Under the pieces are notes generated by a model that did not search any database, was not told the origin of the DNA, and saw only the letters and a program-made list of their open reading frames with translations. A stretch of 64,000 nt of DNA from Nocardia bhagyanarayanae (GTDB lineage: Bacteria > Actinomycetota > Actinomycetes > Mycobacteriales > Mycobacteriaceae): the NCBI RefSeq assembly GCF_006716565.1, contig NZ_VFPG01000001.1:2046001-2110000 (forward strand), written 5' to 3'. Made by a program: the position numbers and the translations under genes. Shown one piece after another: positions 17,127 through 25,615 of this stretch (positions are counted from its first letter, which is position 1; each line of letters opens with the position of its first letter).

Positions 17127-17752
17127 CAGTTTCCGCTCCGATCAGCGTGCGTCGAGGCCGGGAAGTCATGATCCCTTCCCGTCGCCAAATCGTCGCACGT
17201 GACGCACACCATATCGTCTCTACTGGACAAATAGGTACGCGCTCCCGAATCTGCTGTCGCCTCGGCGCTCACCGAGGTCCAGTGCTTGTGGTCGATCACA
17301 ACGGGGTGACCGGGTGTGTCGTGGAACACAGCGCGGGCCAGCCCGCTCGGTGCCGCCCGCTCCGCCGCGAGCACCCGCGCGACGACGTCGGCGCCGACGT
17401 CGGGGGTGTCCACCGGCATGATCGCGACGGCTCGCGCCCGGGTCCGCGCCGCCGCGCGCAGCCCCGCCCGAAGCGAGGCGCCGATCCCGGTCGCCCAGTC
17501 GGGCGCCCAGACGGGCACCGCGCCCGCGGGCAGTCCGACCGTCTCCGGCGCGGGTCCGGTGGCGCCGAGCACCACGATGACCGGCGCGCAGCCGCCGTCC
17601 CGCAGGGCGCGCACCGCGGCGCGCAGCCAGGCGCCGCCCTCGGCCAGCGCCTTGGGGCGGCCGTAGCGGGTGCCCGCGCCCGCGGCGAGCACGATGCCCG
17701 CGCAACCCGTGCGGGCGACCGGAGCGTTCCCGGCGCGATCCGATGCAGCCAC
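17126..17752 (-). CDS. MobA/MocA-like nucleotidyltransferase for molybdenum cofactor
   Basis: From the GTG at 17752 the protein has 208 residues. The N-terminal NTP-binding loop is clear (GIVLAAGAGTRYGRPKAL), with VIVVLGATGPAPE, the DTPDV metal-binding motif (MPVDTPDVGADVV) and the GHPVVIDHKHW segment typical of the MocA group. MocA adds CMP to molybdopterin to give the dinucleotide cofactor. In xdhC neighbourhoods such genes serve the molybdenum hydroxylase, though XDH enzymes can also use the mononucleotide form. The GTG at 17761 is an alternative start. No clear ribosome site was seen for either. Confidence 0.8.
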   Translation of the reverse strand: MAASDRAGNAPVARTGCAGIVLAAGAGTRYGRPKALAEGGAWLRAAVRALRDGGCAPVIVVLGATGPAPETVGLPAGAVPVWAPDWATGIGASLRAGLRAAARTRARAVAIMPVDTPDVGADVVARVLAAERAAPSGLARAVFHDTPGHPVVIDHKHWTSVSAEATADSGARTYLSSRDDMVCVTCDDLATGRDHDFPASTHADRSGN

Positions 17753-17947
17753 GTGTCCCACGCTAGACCGCGCGCGTTGCCGGTGGGTTACCTGAAAGTG
17801 CCGGACAACCGGGGTGTGCGGTGAACCGCGAGCGGCGAGCCGTCGCCTTCGCTCGGATGGCCACGGCGGGCACGTTCGTCCGACACGCCGAAGGTGATCT
17901 CCGTCCTTCTGGTGGCGCGCCGGCTCGCGGTATTCGATGCTGGTTCG

Positions 17948-18451
17948 ATGACGGACGAGGCGGCCGGAATCACCGGCTTCGACGCGCTGTCCGACGCGGC
18001 GGCCACCGACGCGTTGCTGGGCTGTTGCGTCTCGCCCGCCTGGGTTCGCGGGGTGCTCGCCGGGCGGCCGTACGGCAGCGCCGAGCGCCTGTACGAGACC
18101 GCCGACGCCGTGCTCGCCGCGCTGCCCGAGGACGAGATCGACCGCGCGCTGGCCGGGCATCCGCGCATCGGCGACCGGACGGACAGCGCGGCATCGGCGC
18201 GGGAGCAGTCCGGAGTGGCGGCGGCGACCGACACGGTGCGCGTGGCGCTCGCCGAAGGCAATCGCGCCTACGAACAGCGCTTCGGCCACCGGTATCTCGT
18301 CTGCGCGACCGGCAGATCCGGCGCGGAACTGCTCGACCTGCTCACCGCTCGGCTGCACAACGATCCCGCTACCGAAAGGGCCGTGATGCGAACAGAATTG
18401 GCGAAGATCAATCGAATCCGCTTGCGGCGGATGTTGGGAGAGACGGCATGA
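17948..18451 (+). CDS. uraD: OHCU decarboxylase (2-oxo-4-hydroxy-4-carboxy-5-ureidoimidazoline decarboxylase)
   Basis: The 167-residue protein has the family motifs HPRIGDR (catalytic His, about residue 80), AREQSGV (catalytic Glu about 95) and the C-terminal NDPATERAVMRTELAKINRIRL helix. It decarboxylates OHCU to S-allantoin in the third step after urate oxidation. I choose the ATG at 17948; the frame runs upstream to 17894 without family similarity. The gene starts the forward purine operon, divergent from the nucleotidyltransferase. Its stop lies inside an ATGA that begins the odd 192-base segment before uraH. Confidence 0.9.
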   Translation: MTDEAAGITGFDALSDAAATDALLGCCVSPAWVRGVLAGRPYGSAERLYETADAVLAALPEDEIDRALAGHPRIGDRTDSAASAREQSGVAAATDTVRVALAEGNRAYEQRFGHRYLVCATGRSGAELLDLLTARLHNDPATERAVMRTELAKINRIRLRRMLGETA

Positions 18452-18639
18452 GCGAACGCGGTGCACGAATGATGCCGACGCGGGTCGCGCCTACCGGAGC
18501 CGAGTGCCGGCGAGACGCAGGTCCGAGCGAACATGTACCCAGGTGGCAGACACCCGACCGAAGGTCACCTTCAGCGGCCCAGCCGCGGTCGGTGTCACCT
18601 TTGGTCCACCCAGCTGGTGAGCGGAAGCCGCAGTCATGA
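18448..18639 (+). repeat. MIRU-like interspersed element inserted between uraD and uraH
   Basis: This 192-base segment begins with an ATGA that overlaps the uraD stop and ends with an ATGA that supplies the uraH start, so it is an in-frame 63-codon reading frame joining the two genes. The predicted peptide (starting MSERGARMMPTR) resembles no enzyme, and its third-codon G+C is clearly lower than that of its neighbours. Inside are short palindromes such as GAAGGTCACCTTC. Mycobacterial interspersed repetitive units (MIRU) are known to insert at exactly such ATGA stop/start overlaps and preserve coupling. The assignment rests on this architecture, since no second copy was found in the window. 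Confidence 0.45.
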
Positions 18640-18953
18640 GCACCCTCGGCACGCACGTGCTGGACGCGGTGCGCGGCGTACCGGCCGTCGGCGTGGCCGT
18701 CACCCTGTATTTCGGCGACGCGTTGCTCGGCGCGGGCGCGACCGACGACGACGGCCGGATCGACGGACTGGGCGCCGAACTCGCGCCCGGCGTCTACCGC
18801 ATCGTCTTCGACACCGGAACGTACTTCGGACGCCAGCACATCGAGACGTTCTACCCGGAGGTCTCCGTCGCGTTCGTGGTCGACCGAGAGCGGCACTATC
18901 ACGTCCCGCTGCTGCTCTCGCCGTACGCCTTCGCCACCTACCGAGGGAGCTGA
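18636..18953 (+). CDS. uraH: 5-hydroxyisourate hydrolase (transthyretin-like)
   Basis: This 105-residue protein is full length for the family. It has the N-terminal signature GTHVLDAVRGVPA, central RIVFDTGTYF with IETFYPEV, and the diagnostic C-terminal tetrapeptide YRGS. It hydrolyses 5-hydroxyisourate, the urate oxidase product, to OHCU for UraD. The ATG lies in an ATGA overlap with the preceding inserted segment, and the urate oxidase gene starts two bases after its stop. Confidence 0.95.
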   Translation: MSTLGTHVLDAVRGVPAVGVAVTLYFGDALLGAGATDDDGRIDGLGAELAPGVYRIVFDTGTYFGRQHIETFYPEVSVAFVVDRERHYHVPLLLSPYAFATYRGS

Positions 18954-18955
18954 GC

Positions 18956-19861
18956 ATGCCACTGTCCGGCCCGATCGTGCTGTCCGACAACCGATACGGC
19001 AAGGCGGAGAACCGGATCGTCCGTATCTACCGGGACGGCCCGCGCCACGAGATCCGCGATGTGAACGTCTCCACGGTGCTGCGCGGGGATTTCGCCGCCG
19101 CCTACACCGCGGGCGACCAGTCCGAGGCGCTGCCCACCGACAGCCAGAAGCAGACCGCCTACGCGTACGCGAAGAAGCCGGGCCTGCAACCCGTCGAGGA
19201 CTACGCGCTGGCGCTGGCCCGGCATTTCGTCGACGACATCGAGCCGGTCGACAGCGCCACCGTCGAGGTGGACGAATATGCCTGGCAACGTGTTTCGGTC
19301 GATGGCGCCGAACACGACTTCACCTGGACGCGGCAGGGCCCGGAGGTGCGCACCGCGCGGATCACCGTGGCCGGTACGGGAGAAGCCCAGCGCGCGTGGG
19401 TGATCGGCGGCGTGAAGGATCTGATCATCCTGAAGTCGACCGATTCCGAGTTCGCCGACTTCCTTACCGACGAGTTCACCGTGCTGGAGCCGACCCGCGA
19501 CCGCATGCTGGCCACCTCGTTGTACGCGCGCTGGCGCTTCGCCGACACCGAGGGCGTGGACTGGGACGCGATCTACGCCGGGATCCGCGCGCGGCTGGTG
19601 GCGGTCTTCGCCACGCAATATTCGAAAGCCTTGCAGCAGACGCTGTTCGAGATGGGCAAGGCGGTGCTGGAGTCGTTCCCGGCGCTGGCCGAGATCCGCC
19701 TCAGCGCGCCCAACAAGCACCACTTCGACTACGACCTGGCCAGGTTCGGCATCGAGAACCGCGGCGAGGTGTACTACGCGGCCGACCGTCCCTACGGCCT
19801 CATCGAGGCAACGGTGGCGCGCGCCGACGCGCCGGACGCCGGGCAGGCGTGGGCGCCGTGA
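18956..19861 (+). CDS. pucL: Urate oxidase (uricase)
   Basis: The 301-residue protein matches cofactor-free uricases: SDNRYGKAENRIVRIYRDG near the N-terminus, the TDSQKQTAYAYA active-site stretch near residue 60, LIILKSTDSEFADFL and the SLYARW segment near 190, and SAPNKHHFDYDLARFG with NRGEVYYAADRPYG near the C-terminus. It oxidises urate to 5-hydroxyisourate and hydrogen peroxide. No peroxisomal-type tail or signal is present. It lies directly after uraH and overlaps the deaminase start as GTGA. Confidence 0.95.
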   Translation: MPLSGPIVLSDNRYGKAENRIVRIYRDGPRHEIRDVNVSTVLRGDFAAAYTAGDQSEALPTDSQKQTAYAYAKKPGLQPVEDYALALARHFVDDIEPVDSATVEVDEYAWQRVSVDGAEHDFTWTRQGPEVRTARITVAGTGEAQRAWVIGGVKDLIILKSTDSEFADFLTDEFTVLEPTRDRMLATSLYARWRFADTEGVDWDAIYAGIRARLVAVFATQYSKALQQTLFEMGKAVLESFPALAEIRLSAPNKHHFDYDLARFGIENRGEVYYAADRPYGLIEATVARADAPDAGQAWAP

Positions 19862-21219
19862 AGCAGGCGGCGACCCTGGTGATCGACGGCTGCGCGGTGG
19901 CCACCGTGGACGCGGCGGGCACCGAGTATCGGCGCGGCCACGTGGTGGTGCACGGCAACCGGATCGGCGCGGTCGGGCCGGGCGACGCGCCCGCCCTGGA
20001 CGCCCCGCGCATCGACGGTCGCGGCTGCCTGCTGACTCCCGGCCTGGTCAACACCCACCACCACCTCTATCAGTGGATCACCAGGGGGTTGGCCGCCGAC
20101 GCGAGCCTGTTCGACTGGCTGACCGCGCTCTACCCGATCTGGGCGGGCATCGACGAGGAATCGGTACGGATCGCCGCCACCGGCGCGCTGGCCGCACTCG
20201 CGCGCACCGGTTGCAGCACGACCGCCGACCATCACTACCTGTTCCCGCGCGGCGGCGGTGACCTGCTCGGCGCCGAGATCGCCGCGGCCGCGACCGTCGG
20301 GTTGCGTTTTCATCCCTGCCGCGGCGCCATGGACCTCGGCGCGAGCGCGGGCGGTTTGCCGCCCGACTCCGTGGTGGAATCGCTGGACGCCGTTCTCGAC
20401 GCGAGCGCCGACGCGATCGCGCGCTGGCACGATCCCTCCTTCGACGCCATGGTCCGGATCGCGCTCGCCCCGTGTTCGCCGTTCTCGGTGACGGCCGACC
20501 TGCTGCGTGAGTCCGCCGCACTCGCCAGGGCCGAAGGGGTGCGCCTGCACACGCACCTCGCCGAGACCCTGGACGAACAGGACTACTGCGCCGCCACCCA
20601 CGGCTGCACGCCCGCAACGTATTTGGAGCGGCTCGGCTGGATCGGCGCGGACGTCTGGTACGCGCACGCCGTCCACCTCGACGACGCCGCGATCGCCACG
20701 ATCGCGCGCACGGGCACCGGTATCGCGCACTGCCCCACGTCCAACGGCCGCCTCGGCGCGGGCATCGCCCGGGTTCCCGATCTGCTCGCCGCGGGCGCCG
20801 CGGTCGGACTCGGCGTCGACGGCGCCGCGAGCAACGAAGCGAGCTCGATGATCGAGGAACCCCGCAACGCCCTGCTCTACGCCCGCGCCGCCCACGGCCC
20901 CCGCGCGATGACCGTGCGGACCGCGCTCGAGCTGGCCACCATGGGCGGGGCGAGGGTCCTCGGCCGCGCCGCCGAGATCGGCTCCCTCGAACCCGGCAAA
21001 CTCGCCGACCTGGCCCTCTGGCGCATGGACACCCCGGCCCACGCGGGCATCGACGACCCCGTCACCGCACTGATACTCGGCTCACCGCCCCCGCTGGCCG
21101 CCCTGATCGTGAACGGCCGCGAGGTGGTGCGCGACGGGGAGGTGCGCACGGTGGACGAGGAAGCGGCGGGCCGCGCCGTGGCGCGCGCTCGAGCCGCCCT
21201 TGTCGCCGGATCTGGGTGA
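19858..21219 (+). CDS. Amidohydrolase, 8-oxoguanine/guanine deaminase type
   Basis: The 453-residue protein is a metallo-dependent deaminase of the TrzN/GuaD/AtzB group. Motifs are TPGLVNTHHHLYQWITRG (metal histidines), HTHLAETLDEQDY, YAHAVHLDD, HCPTSNGRLGAGIARV and GLGVDGAASNE (catalytic Asp). The HHHLYQ motif and overall text match the 8-oxoguanine deaminase branch, which yields urate directly from 8-oxoguanine. That fits its overlap with urate oxidase. Guanine deaminase is the main alternative. GTG 19858 gives a GTGA overlap. It is the last gene before the reverse-strand insertion at 21265-24485. Confidence 0.85.
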   Translation: MKQAATLVIDGCAVATVDAAGTEYRRGHVVVHGNRIGAVGPGDAPALDAPRIDGRGCLLTPGLVNTHHHLYQWITRGLAADASLFDWLTALYPIWAGIDEESVRIAATGALAALARTGCSTTADHHYLFPRGGGDLLGAEIAAAATVGLRFHPCRGAMDLGASAGGLPPDSVVESLDAVLDASADAIARWHDPSFDAMVRIALAPCSPFSVTADLLRESAALARAEGVRLHTHLAETLDEQDYCAATHGCTPATYLERLGWIGADVWYAHAVHLDDAAIATIARTGTGIAHCPTSNGRLGAGIARVPDLLAAGAAVGLGVDGAASNEASSMIEEPRNALLYARAAHGPRAMTVRTALELATMGGARVLGRAAEIGSLEPGKLADLALWRMDTPAHAGIDDPVTALILGSPPPLAALIVNGREVVRDGEVRTVDEEAAGRAVARARAALVAGSG

Positions 21220-21264
21220 AGGATTGGGCGACAACGGGATCGGGTCGACCGCCCGATCCCGTCG

Positions 21265-21651
21265 TCAGACCGCGAACACTGTCGTCCCCTCTGCGACGGT
21301 GGGCGCGGAGTCGTGATCGCCCGTGTCGTTCGGCGGGCACGGCAGCCGATCGGCGTTCCCGTCGGCGCGCAGCGCGAGCAAGCACATGACCTCGTGCAGC
21401 GTCAGCCCGAGCTGCGCGGCGTACAGTCGGCCGACCCCGAGGTCGAAGTACTCACCCGACTGCGGTTGGTCCAACAGGATCATCTCCGCGAGCGCGACGC
21501 CGACCAGCGCCTGCTCCCTGGTCAGCCGCCGTTCGGTCGGGAGGTAGGACAACACCCAGCGGCCCCTGCTCGGTTCCGGAAGGTCCACCCGGAACGCCGC
21601 CTCCAAGGCGACGTCACTCGTTATCAGCCATTCGGTAGCGGTAATCGCCAT
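21265..21651 (-). CDS. Small protein of unknown function (128 aa), paralogue-like to the protein at 731
   Basis: The ATG at 21651 is preceded by GAAAGGAG at good spacing; the open frame extends upstream to 21864 without support. The protein has RWVLSYLPTERRLTREQALV (residues about 30-50) followed by the amphipathic AEMILLDQPQ and LGLTLHEVMCLLAL. This core resembles that of the small protein at 731-1009. There is no signal peptide. It lies 209 bases downstream of the STAND regulator gene on the same strand, which suggests a regulator-plus-small-partner unit. I do not recognise a named domain. Confidence 0.6.
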   Translation of the reverse strand: MAITATEWLITSDVALEAAFRVDLPEPSRGRWVLSYLPTERRLTREQALVGVALAEMILLDQPQSGEYFDLGVGRLYAAQLGLTLHEVMCLLALRADGNADRLPCPPNDTGDHDSAPTVAEGTTVFAV

Positions 21652-21860
21652 CGCGCGAACTCCTTTCGGTCGTCGCGGCTCCTTTCGTCCACTGCCCTCA
21701 ACGATGTCACGGGTGGGCGGTGCGAAGCGATCCATTTCCGCGCGTGGATTGTTCCGGCCGACGCACCGCCTCGACCAGGCGAAACATGGCCGACACCAAC
21801 GAAATATCACAACCGGCGCCGCAACTCTCCCGTGCGTATCGCGAGAGTGGCCGGAGGCGT

Positions 21861-24485
21861 TCACTGGCAGTTGTATCTGCCGATATCGGCGCGAGTCCGT
21901 TCGGTCAGTTGTACGCCCAATTGTTCGTACAGTGCCAGTGCGGCGCAGAGGTTGTCGCGCGCTTCGGCGTCGCTGCCCATATCGGCGAGGACATTTCCCA
22001 GGCTCTGCAACGCGTCGGCCTCGCCGTGCGGGTCGCGGATTCGCTGGGCGAGTTCGCGCGATTTCGCGTAGTAGTCGCGCGCCGATTCGTATTCGCCGAA
22101 CCGGCGTTCGACGTGACCGAGGCCGCGGAGCGTGTCGACCTGGCAGAGGAAGTCGTTGATGTCCGACGCTATGCGGTACGCGGCGATGAAATCCTTTCGG
22201 GCGGAACCGTATTCACCGGACTTCCGCGCGATATTGCCGAGTCCCCACAGCGACCAGCATTCGCCGGCGCGGTCGCCGATCCGTCGCGCGATCCGCAGTG
22301 CCTCCTGATAATGCCGTTGCGCGGCGACAAGGTCCCCGGTCATTCGTTCGATGTGCCCTTGGCCCCGCACCGCGTCGCCGTGCAGCTTCGCGTTCGCGGT
22401 GCGCAGCGCGATGGCGGCGGCGTCGGAGTAATTCTGCCTCGCCCGTTCGAAATCGCCGGTACGCCGGATCACTTCGGCGTAGCCCCAGATGGTCACGGCC
22501 AACCTTTCCGGATCCCCGAGGTCGCGCGCGATCGTCAGCGCCCGTTCGAAATAGTCGTGCGCGGTGCGGTACGCGCAGGCCATGCGCTCCACATGGCCGA
22601 GGCCGTTGAGCGCGTCGCACTCGATGGCCGGGTCCGCGAGTGCGGTGGCCATGTCCAGCGCTCGAAGATAGAGCCACCGCGCGTCCGACCAGTGACCCTC
22701 GCCGAACAGATCGGTCCCGAGCAGGATGGCGAGTTCGGCGGCCGCGACGGTGGGACCGGTGGCGCCGATGCAGCCGAGCAGCATTTCCCGTTCTCTGGTC
22801 AGCCAGGCCATCGCCTGCTCCACCGCGCTGTCACCCGCGTCCGCGGCCGGATACGAGGGGCCCCACCGCGAGACGGACGAACGCTGCGGTCCGACGCGGC
22901 GGGCCACCGCGAGGCCCGCGGCGATCAGGCGCGCGAGCACGACCGCGTGTTCGCCGGGTGCGGCGTCGCGTTCCGCGTGCAGCCGGGCGAGCAGCCGGGT
23001 CAGGTCGTGCATCCGGTAGCGCGAGCCGCCGGGCCCGCCCTCGGCCGGGTCGAGGAACCCCGCTTCGAACATCTGCCTGATCAGCGTCTTGGCCTCGCCG
23101 AGCGTCGTCTGCGCCATCGTGGCCAGCGTTTCCGCCGTGATCTCCGGCCCGGGGAACCAGCCGAGCATCCGCACCCCGCGGCGTTGCGCCGGCGTCTGCA
23201 ACCGCTGATAGGAGGTCTCGAAGGCGGCGCGCAGGGATTCGTCCTCGGCGGCGAACCGGTCGAGAATGTAGGCGGCGACCGATTCCCCGAATTCTTGCGG
23301 GCCCTGGTTGCCCTTGAGTTCCTCTGCCCTGGTGGCGAATTCGGCCGCGCTCTCGGCGAGCAGATCCACGCCGTGGTGCGCTATCTGGCCGCCGATCAAT
23401 CGGATCGCCAGCGGCAGTCGGCCCGACGTCTCCAGAATCTGGCGGACCGCGCCGCGGTCGTATCTCGACGGCAGATTGCCCAGCTTCACCAGCAATTCCT
23501 CGGCTTCGCGCCAGCCCATCACGTCCAGGTGGAGCGGCGCGGCCTCGGCGAGGCCGGTGAGTTTTCCGCGGCTGGTGATCAGGACGAGGCAGCCCGAGGC
23601 CTGCGGCAGCAGCAGTCGCACCTGCGCGCTGTCGAGCACGTTGTCGAACACGATGAGCATGCGGCGTTGGCGCATGGCGGCTCGCCACTGCGTGGCGCGG
23701 CCGGTGAGATCGTCCATGATCCGTTCGCGCGGGATCTCGATCTCGAGCAGCAGTTGTTCCAGCACGTCGGTGGCCAGGCGGGGATCGCGCCCGACCGTGT
23801 GGCCGTGCAGGTCGGCCCATATCGTGCCGTCGGGGTAGTGCTCGGCGAAGGCCACCACCGCGTAGCGGGCCAGCGCGGTCTTTCCGATGCCGGTGAGTCC
23901 GTCGATGACGTGCACCGCGGGCCCCTCGCCACACAGGTGCCGCTGGACACGATCACGCAGTTCCTTCTTGGGCCCCGCACGGCCGGTGAAATGCGGGACC
24001 TCCGGCGGCAGGCCGGCGCTGACCGACGGACGGGTCCGGTCGTCGGAACGACGGGCGACCGCTTCCTGGAATTCGAGGCGTTCGGCGGCGGGCATCAGTT
24101 CGAGGTCGGCGAGATCGACCAGCTGTTCCCAGCTGGTTCCGTAGATGGTCGAGAGGATCTTGAGCACCCGGAGAGTCGGCCGGGCAACGGACGCGCCTGC
24201 CGCGGGCCAGGCCTCGTACTCGGAGATCCGGCTCGCCCGCATGGTGGCCTGTGGGTTGTCGGTGATCCGGTTGTAGTGGTCGGCGACGGCGCTCTGGGTC
24301 AGTTCGTTGGCGAGCCGCCAGGCCTGGCGGGGGCGGCAGCCGCGCTGGCGCAGCTCCGCCGCGAGCGGTTCGAGCAGTTGGTGCTCGGTCAGGCCGAGAC
24401 CGGTCAGAAAGGCCCTGATCCGACGACGTTCGGCGGCGCCGTACCCGCCTCCTGGCCGTGGTTCCGGTCGGACGGCTCGGTCCAC
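21861..24485 (-). CDS. STAND (NB-ARC) ATPase with HTH-like N-terminus and C-terminal TPR repeats
   Basis: This 874-residue protein is AfsR/GimA-like in layout. Residues 1-170 include a helical region reminiscent of XRE-type domains (RISEYEAWPAAG, LRVLKILSTIYGTSW). Near residue 200 is the Walker A motif GLTGIGKTAL, then a Walker B-like MLIVFDNV and a sensor-like LITSRGKL. From about residue 550 to the end there are many TPR-type repeats (GLGHVERM, GYAEVIRRTGDFERA, GLGNIARKSGEYGSA). Such proteins act as ligand-gated switches, often transcriptional. I choose the GTG at 24485, preceded by GGGGAGG, over the TTG at 24590. It sits inside the purine locus on the opposite strand, so local regulation is possible but unproven. 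Confidence 0.85.
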   Translation of the reverse strand: MDRAVRPEPRPGGGYGAAERRRIRAFLTGLGLTEHQLLEPLAAELRQRGCRPRQAWRLANELTQSAVADHYNRITDNPQATMRASRISEYEAWPAAGASVARPTLRVLKILSTIYGTSWEQLVDLADLELMPAAERLEFQEAVARRSDDRTRPSVSAGLPPEVPHFTGRAGPKKELRDRVQRHLCGEGPAVHVIDGLTGIGKTALARYAVVAFAEHYPDGTIWADLHGHTVGRDPRLATDVLEQLLLEIEIPRERIMDDLTGRATQWRAAMRQRRMLIVFDNVLDSAQVRLLLPQASGCLVLITSRGKLTGLAEAAPLHLDVMGWREAEELLVKLGNLPSRYDRGAVRQILETSGRLPLAIRLIGGQIAHHGVDLLAESAAEFATRAEELKGNQGPQEFGESVAAYILDRFAAEDESLRAAFETSYQRLQTPAQRRGVRMLGWFPGPEITAETLATMAQTTLGEAKTLIRQMFEAGFLDPAEGGPGGSRYRMHDLTRLLARLHAERDAAPGEHAVVLARLIAAGLAVARRVGPQRSSVSRWGPSYPAADAGDSAVEQAMAWLTREREMLLGCIGATGPTVAAAELAILLGTDLFGEGHWSDARWLYLRALDMATALADPAIECDALNGLGHVERMACAYRTAHDYFERALTIARDLGDPERLAVTIWGYAEVIRRTGDFERARQNYSDAAAIALRTANAKLHGDAVRGQGHIERMTGDLVAAQRHYQEALRIARRIGDRAGECWSLWGLGNIARKSGEYGSARKDFIAAYRIASDINDFLCQVDTLRGLGHVERRFGEYESARDYYAKSRELAQRIRDPHGEADALQSLGNVLADMGSDAEARDNLCAALALYEQLGVQLTERTRADIGRYNCQ

Positions 24486-24757
24486 CGAGCACCTCCCCGC
24501 TGCTGTAGGTGTCCGCCGGACCCGGCGGCTTCCGTGCGAGTCGCCGATCCGGACAACTCCTTGGTAGCAGCGGCTTTTTCCCATGGTCAAGTACGGCGCC
24601 GCCGGTCACGGCGCGATCCGTTCGCCGCGTGTGCCTTCGCCACGCCCGCGGAGGACCATCGAGGTAACGGCCGCGCAATATCCGGCGGGTGTCGCGCAAC
24701 ATCGCGGCAACTCCGGGCCCTTACTGTGGCGGCAGGTGCTGTGGAGCGAGGTGAGAC

Positions 24758-25615
24758 GTGGACCTGGACACGATCCGCGCGGTGGTGGTGGCCCGGGGGC
24801 GGGCCGACCTCGCGAGCGTCGGTGGGGCGACCGGGGTGCTGGCCGGGGGTACGTTCCTGTTCTCGGAGCCGCAGCCGCAGCTGCACCGGCTGGTGGATAT
24901 CACCGCGCTCGGCTGGCCCGCCTTCACCATCACCGCCGAAGGGCTGGAAATCGCGGCGACCTGCACGTTGGCCGAGTTCGCGGGTGCCGGGCCCGGGCGC
25001 GAGCTCGGCGGCGACACGCGGTGGCCGCACTGGCCGGGGACCGCGCTGTTCGCGCCTGCCTGCCGGGCGCTGGTTGCCTCGCACAAGATCTGGCACAGCG
25101 CGACCGTCGGCGGTAACGTATGCCTCGCGCTGCCCGCCGGTGCCGTGCTCGCCGCACTGACCGCGCTCGACGGTGTCGCTCTGGTGTGGGCCGCCGACGG
25201 CGGCGAGCGCCGGATTCCACTGCGGGAGTTCGTGATCGGGCCGGGCCTTTCGGCGCTGCGTGCAGGCGAGGTGCTGCGCTCGGTCGTCCTGCCGGAGCGG
25301 GCGCTCCTGGCGCGAACGGCCATTCGAAAGATCGCGCTCGCGCCGCTCGGGCGGTCCGGTGCGCTGCTGGTGGGGCGACGGGAGGCCGACGGACGGTGCG
25401 TGCTGACGCTCACCGCGGCGACCACCCGTCCGGTCGTGCTGGATTTCCGCGCCGTACCGGACGATCGCGAGGTGGCGGCGGCGGTGGCGGGGATCGACGC
25501 GGCGCTGTGGTTCGACGATCCGCACGGATCGCCGGACTGGCGTAGGCATGTCGCGGGGCTGCTCGCGGTGGAAGTGGCCGCCGAGCTGCGCGCCGAACCC
25601 GGTGGGCGACCGTGA
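24758..25615 (+). CDS. Xanthine dehydrogenase FAD-binding subunit
   Basis: The 285-residue protein matches the FAD-binding domain of molybdenum hydroxylases: GATGVLAGGTFLFS, LVDITALGW, the SATVGGNVCLALPAGAVLAAL FAD loop and IRKIALAPLGRSGA near the C-terminus. It passes electrons from the iron-sulfur centres to NAD or another acceptor. The GTG at 24758 follows GAGGTGAG. The next gene, encoding the other two domains, starts in a GTGA overlap with its stop. The usual FAD-loop text (GGNIA-type) is slightly divergent but recognisable. Confidence 0.88.
   Translation: MDLDTIRAVVVARGRADLASVGGATGVLAGGTFLFSEPQPQLHRLVDITALGWPAFTITAEGLEIAATCTLAEFAGAGPGRELGGDTRWPHWPGTALFAPACRALVASHKIWHSATVGGNVCLALPAGAVLAALTALDGVALVWAADGGERRIPLREFVIGPGLSALRAGEVLRSVVLPERALLARTAIRKIALAPLGRSGALLVGRREADGRCVLTLTAATTRPVVLDFRAVPDDREVAAAVAGIDAALWFDDPHGSPDWRRHVAGLLAVEVAAELRAEPGGRP

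Noticed and set aside
18408..18962. Reverse-strand protein between uraD and urate oxidase
   Set aside because: It is antisense to uraH, whose YRGS ending and operon overlaps are decisive.
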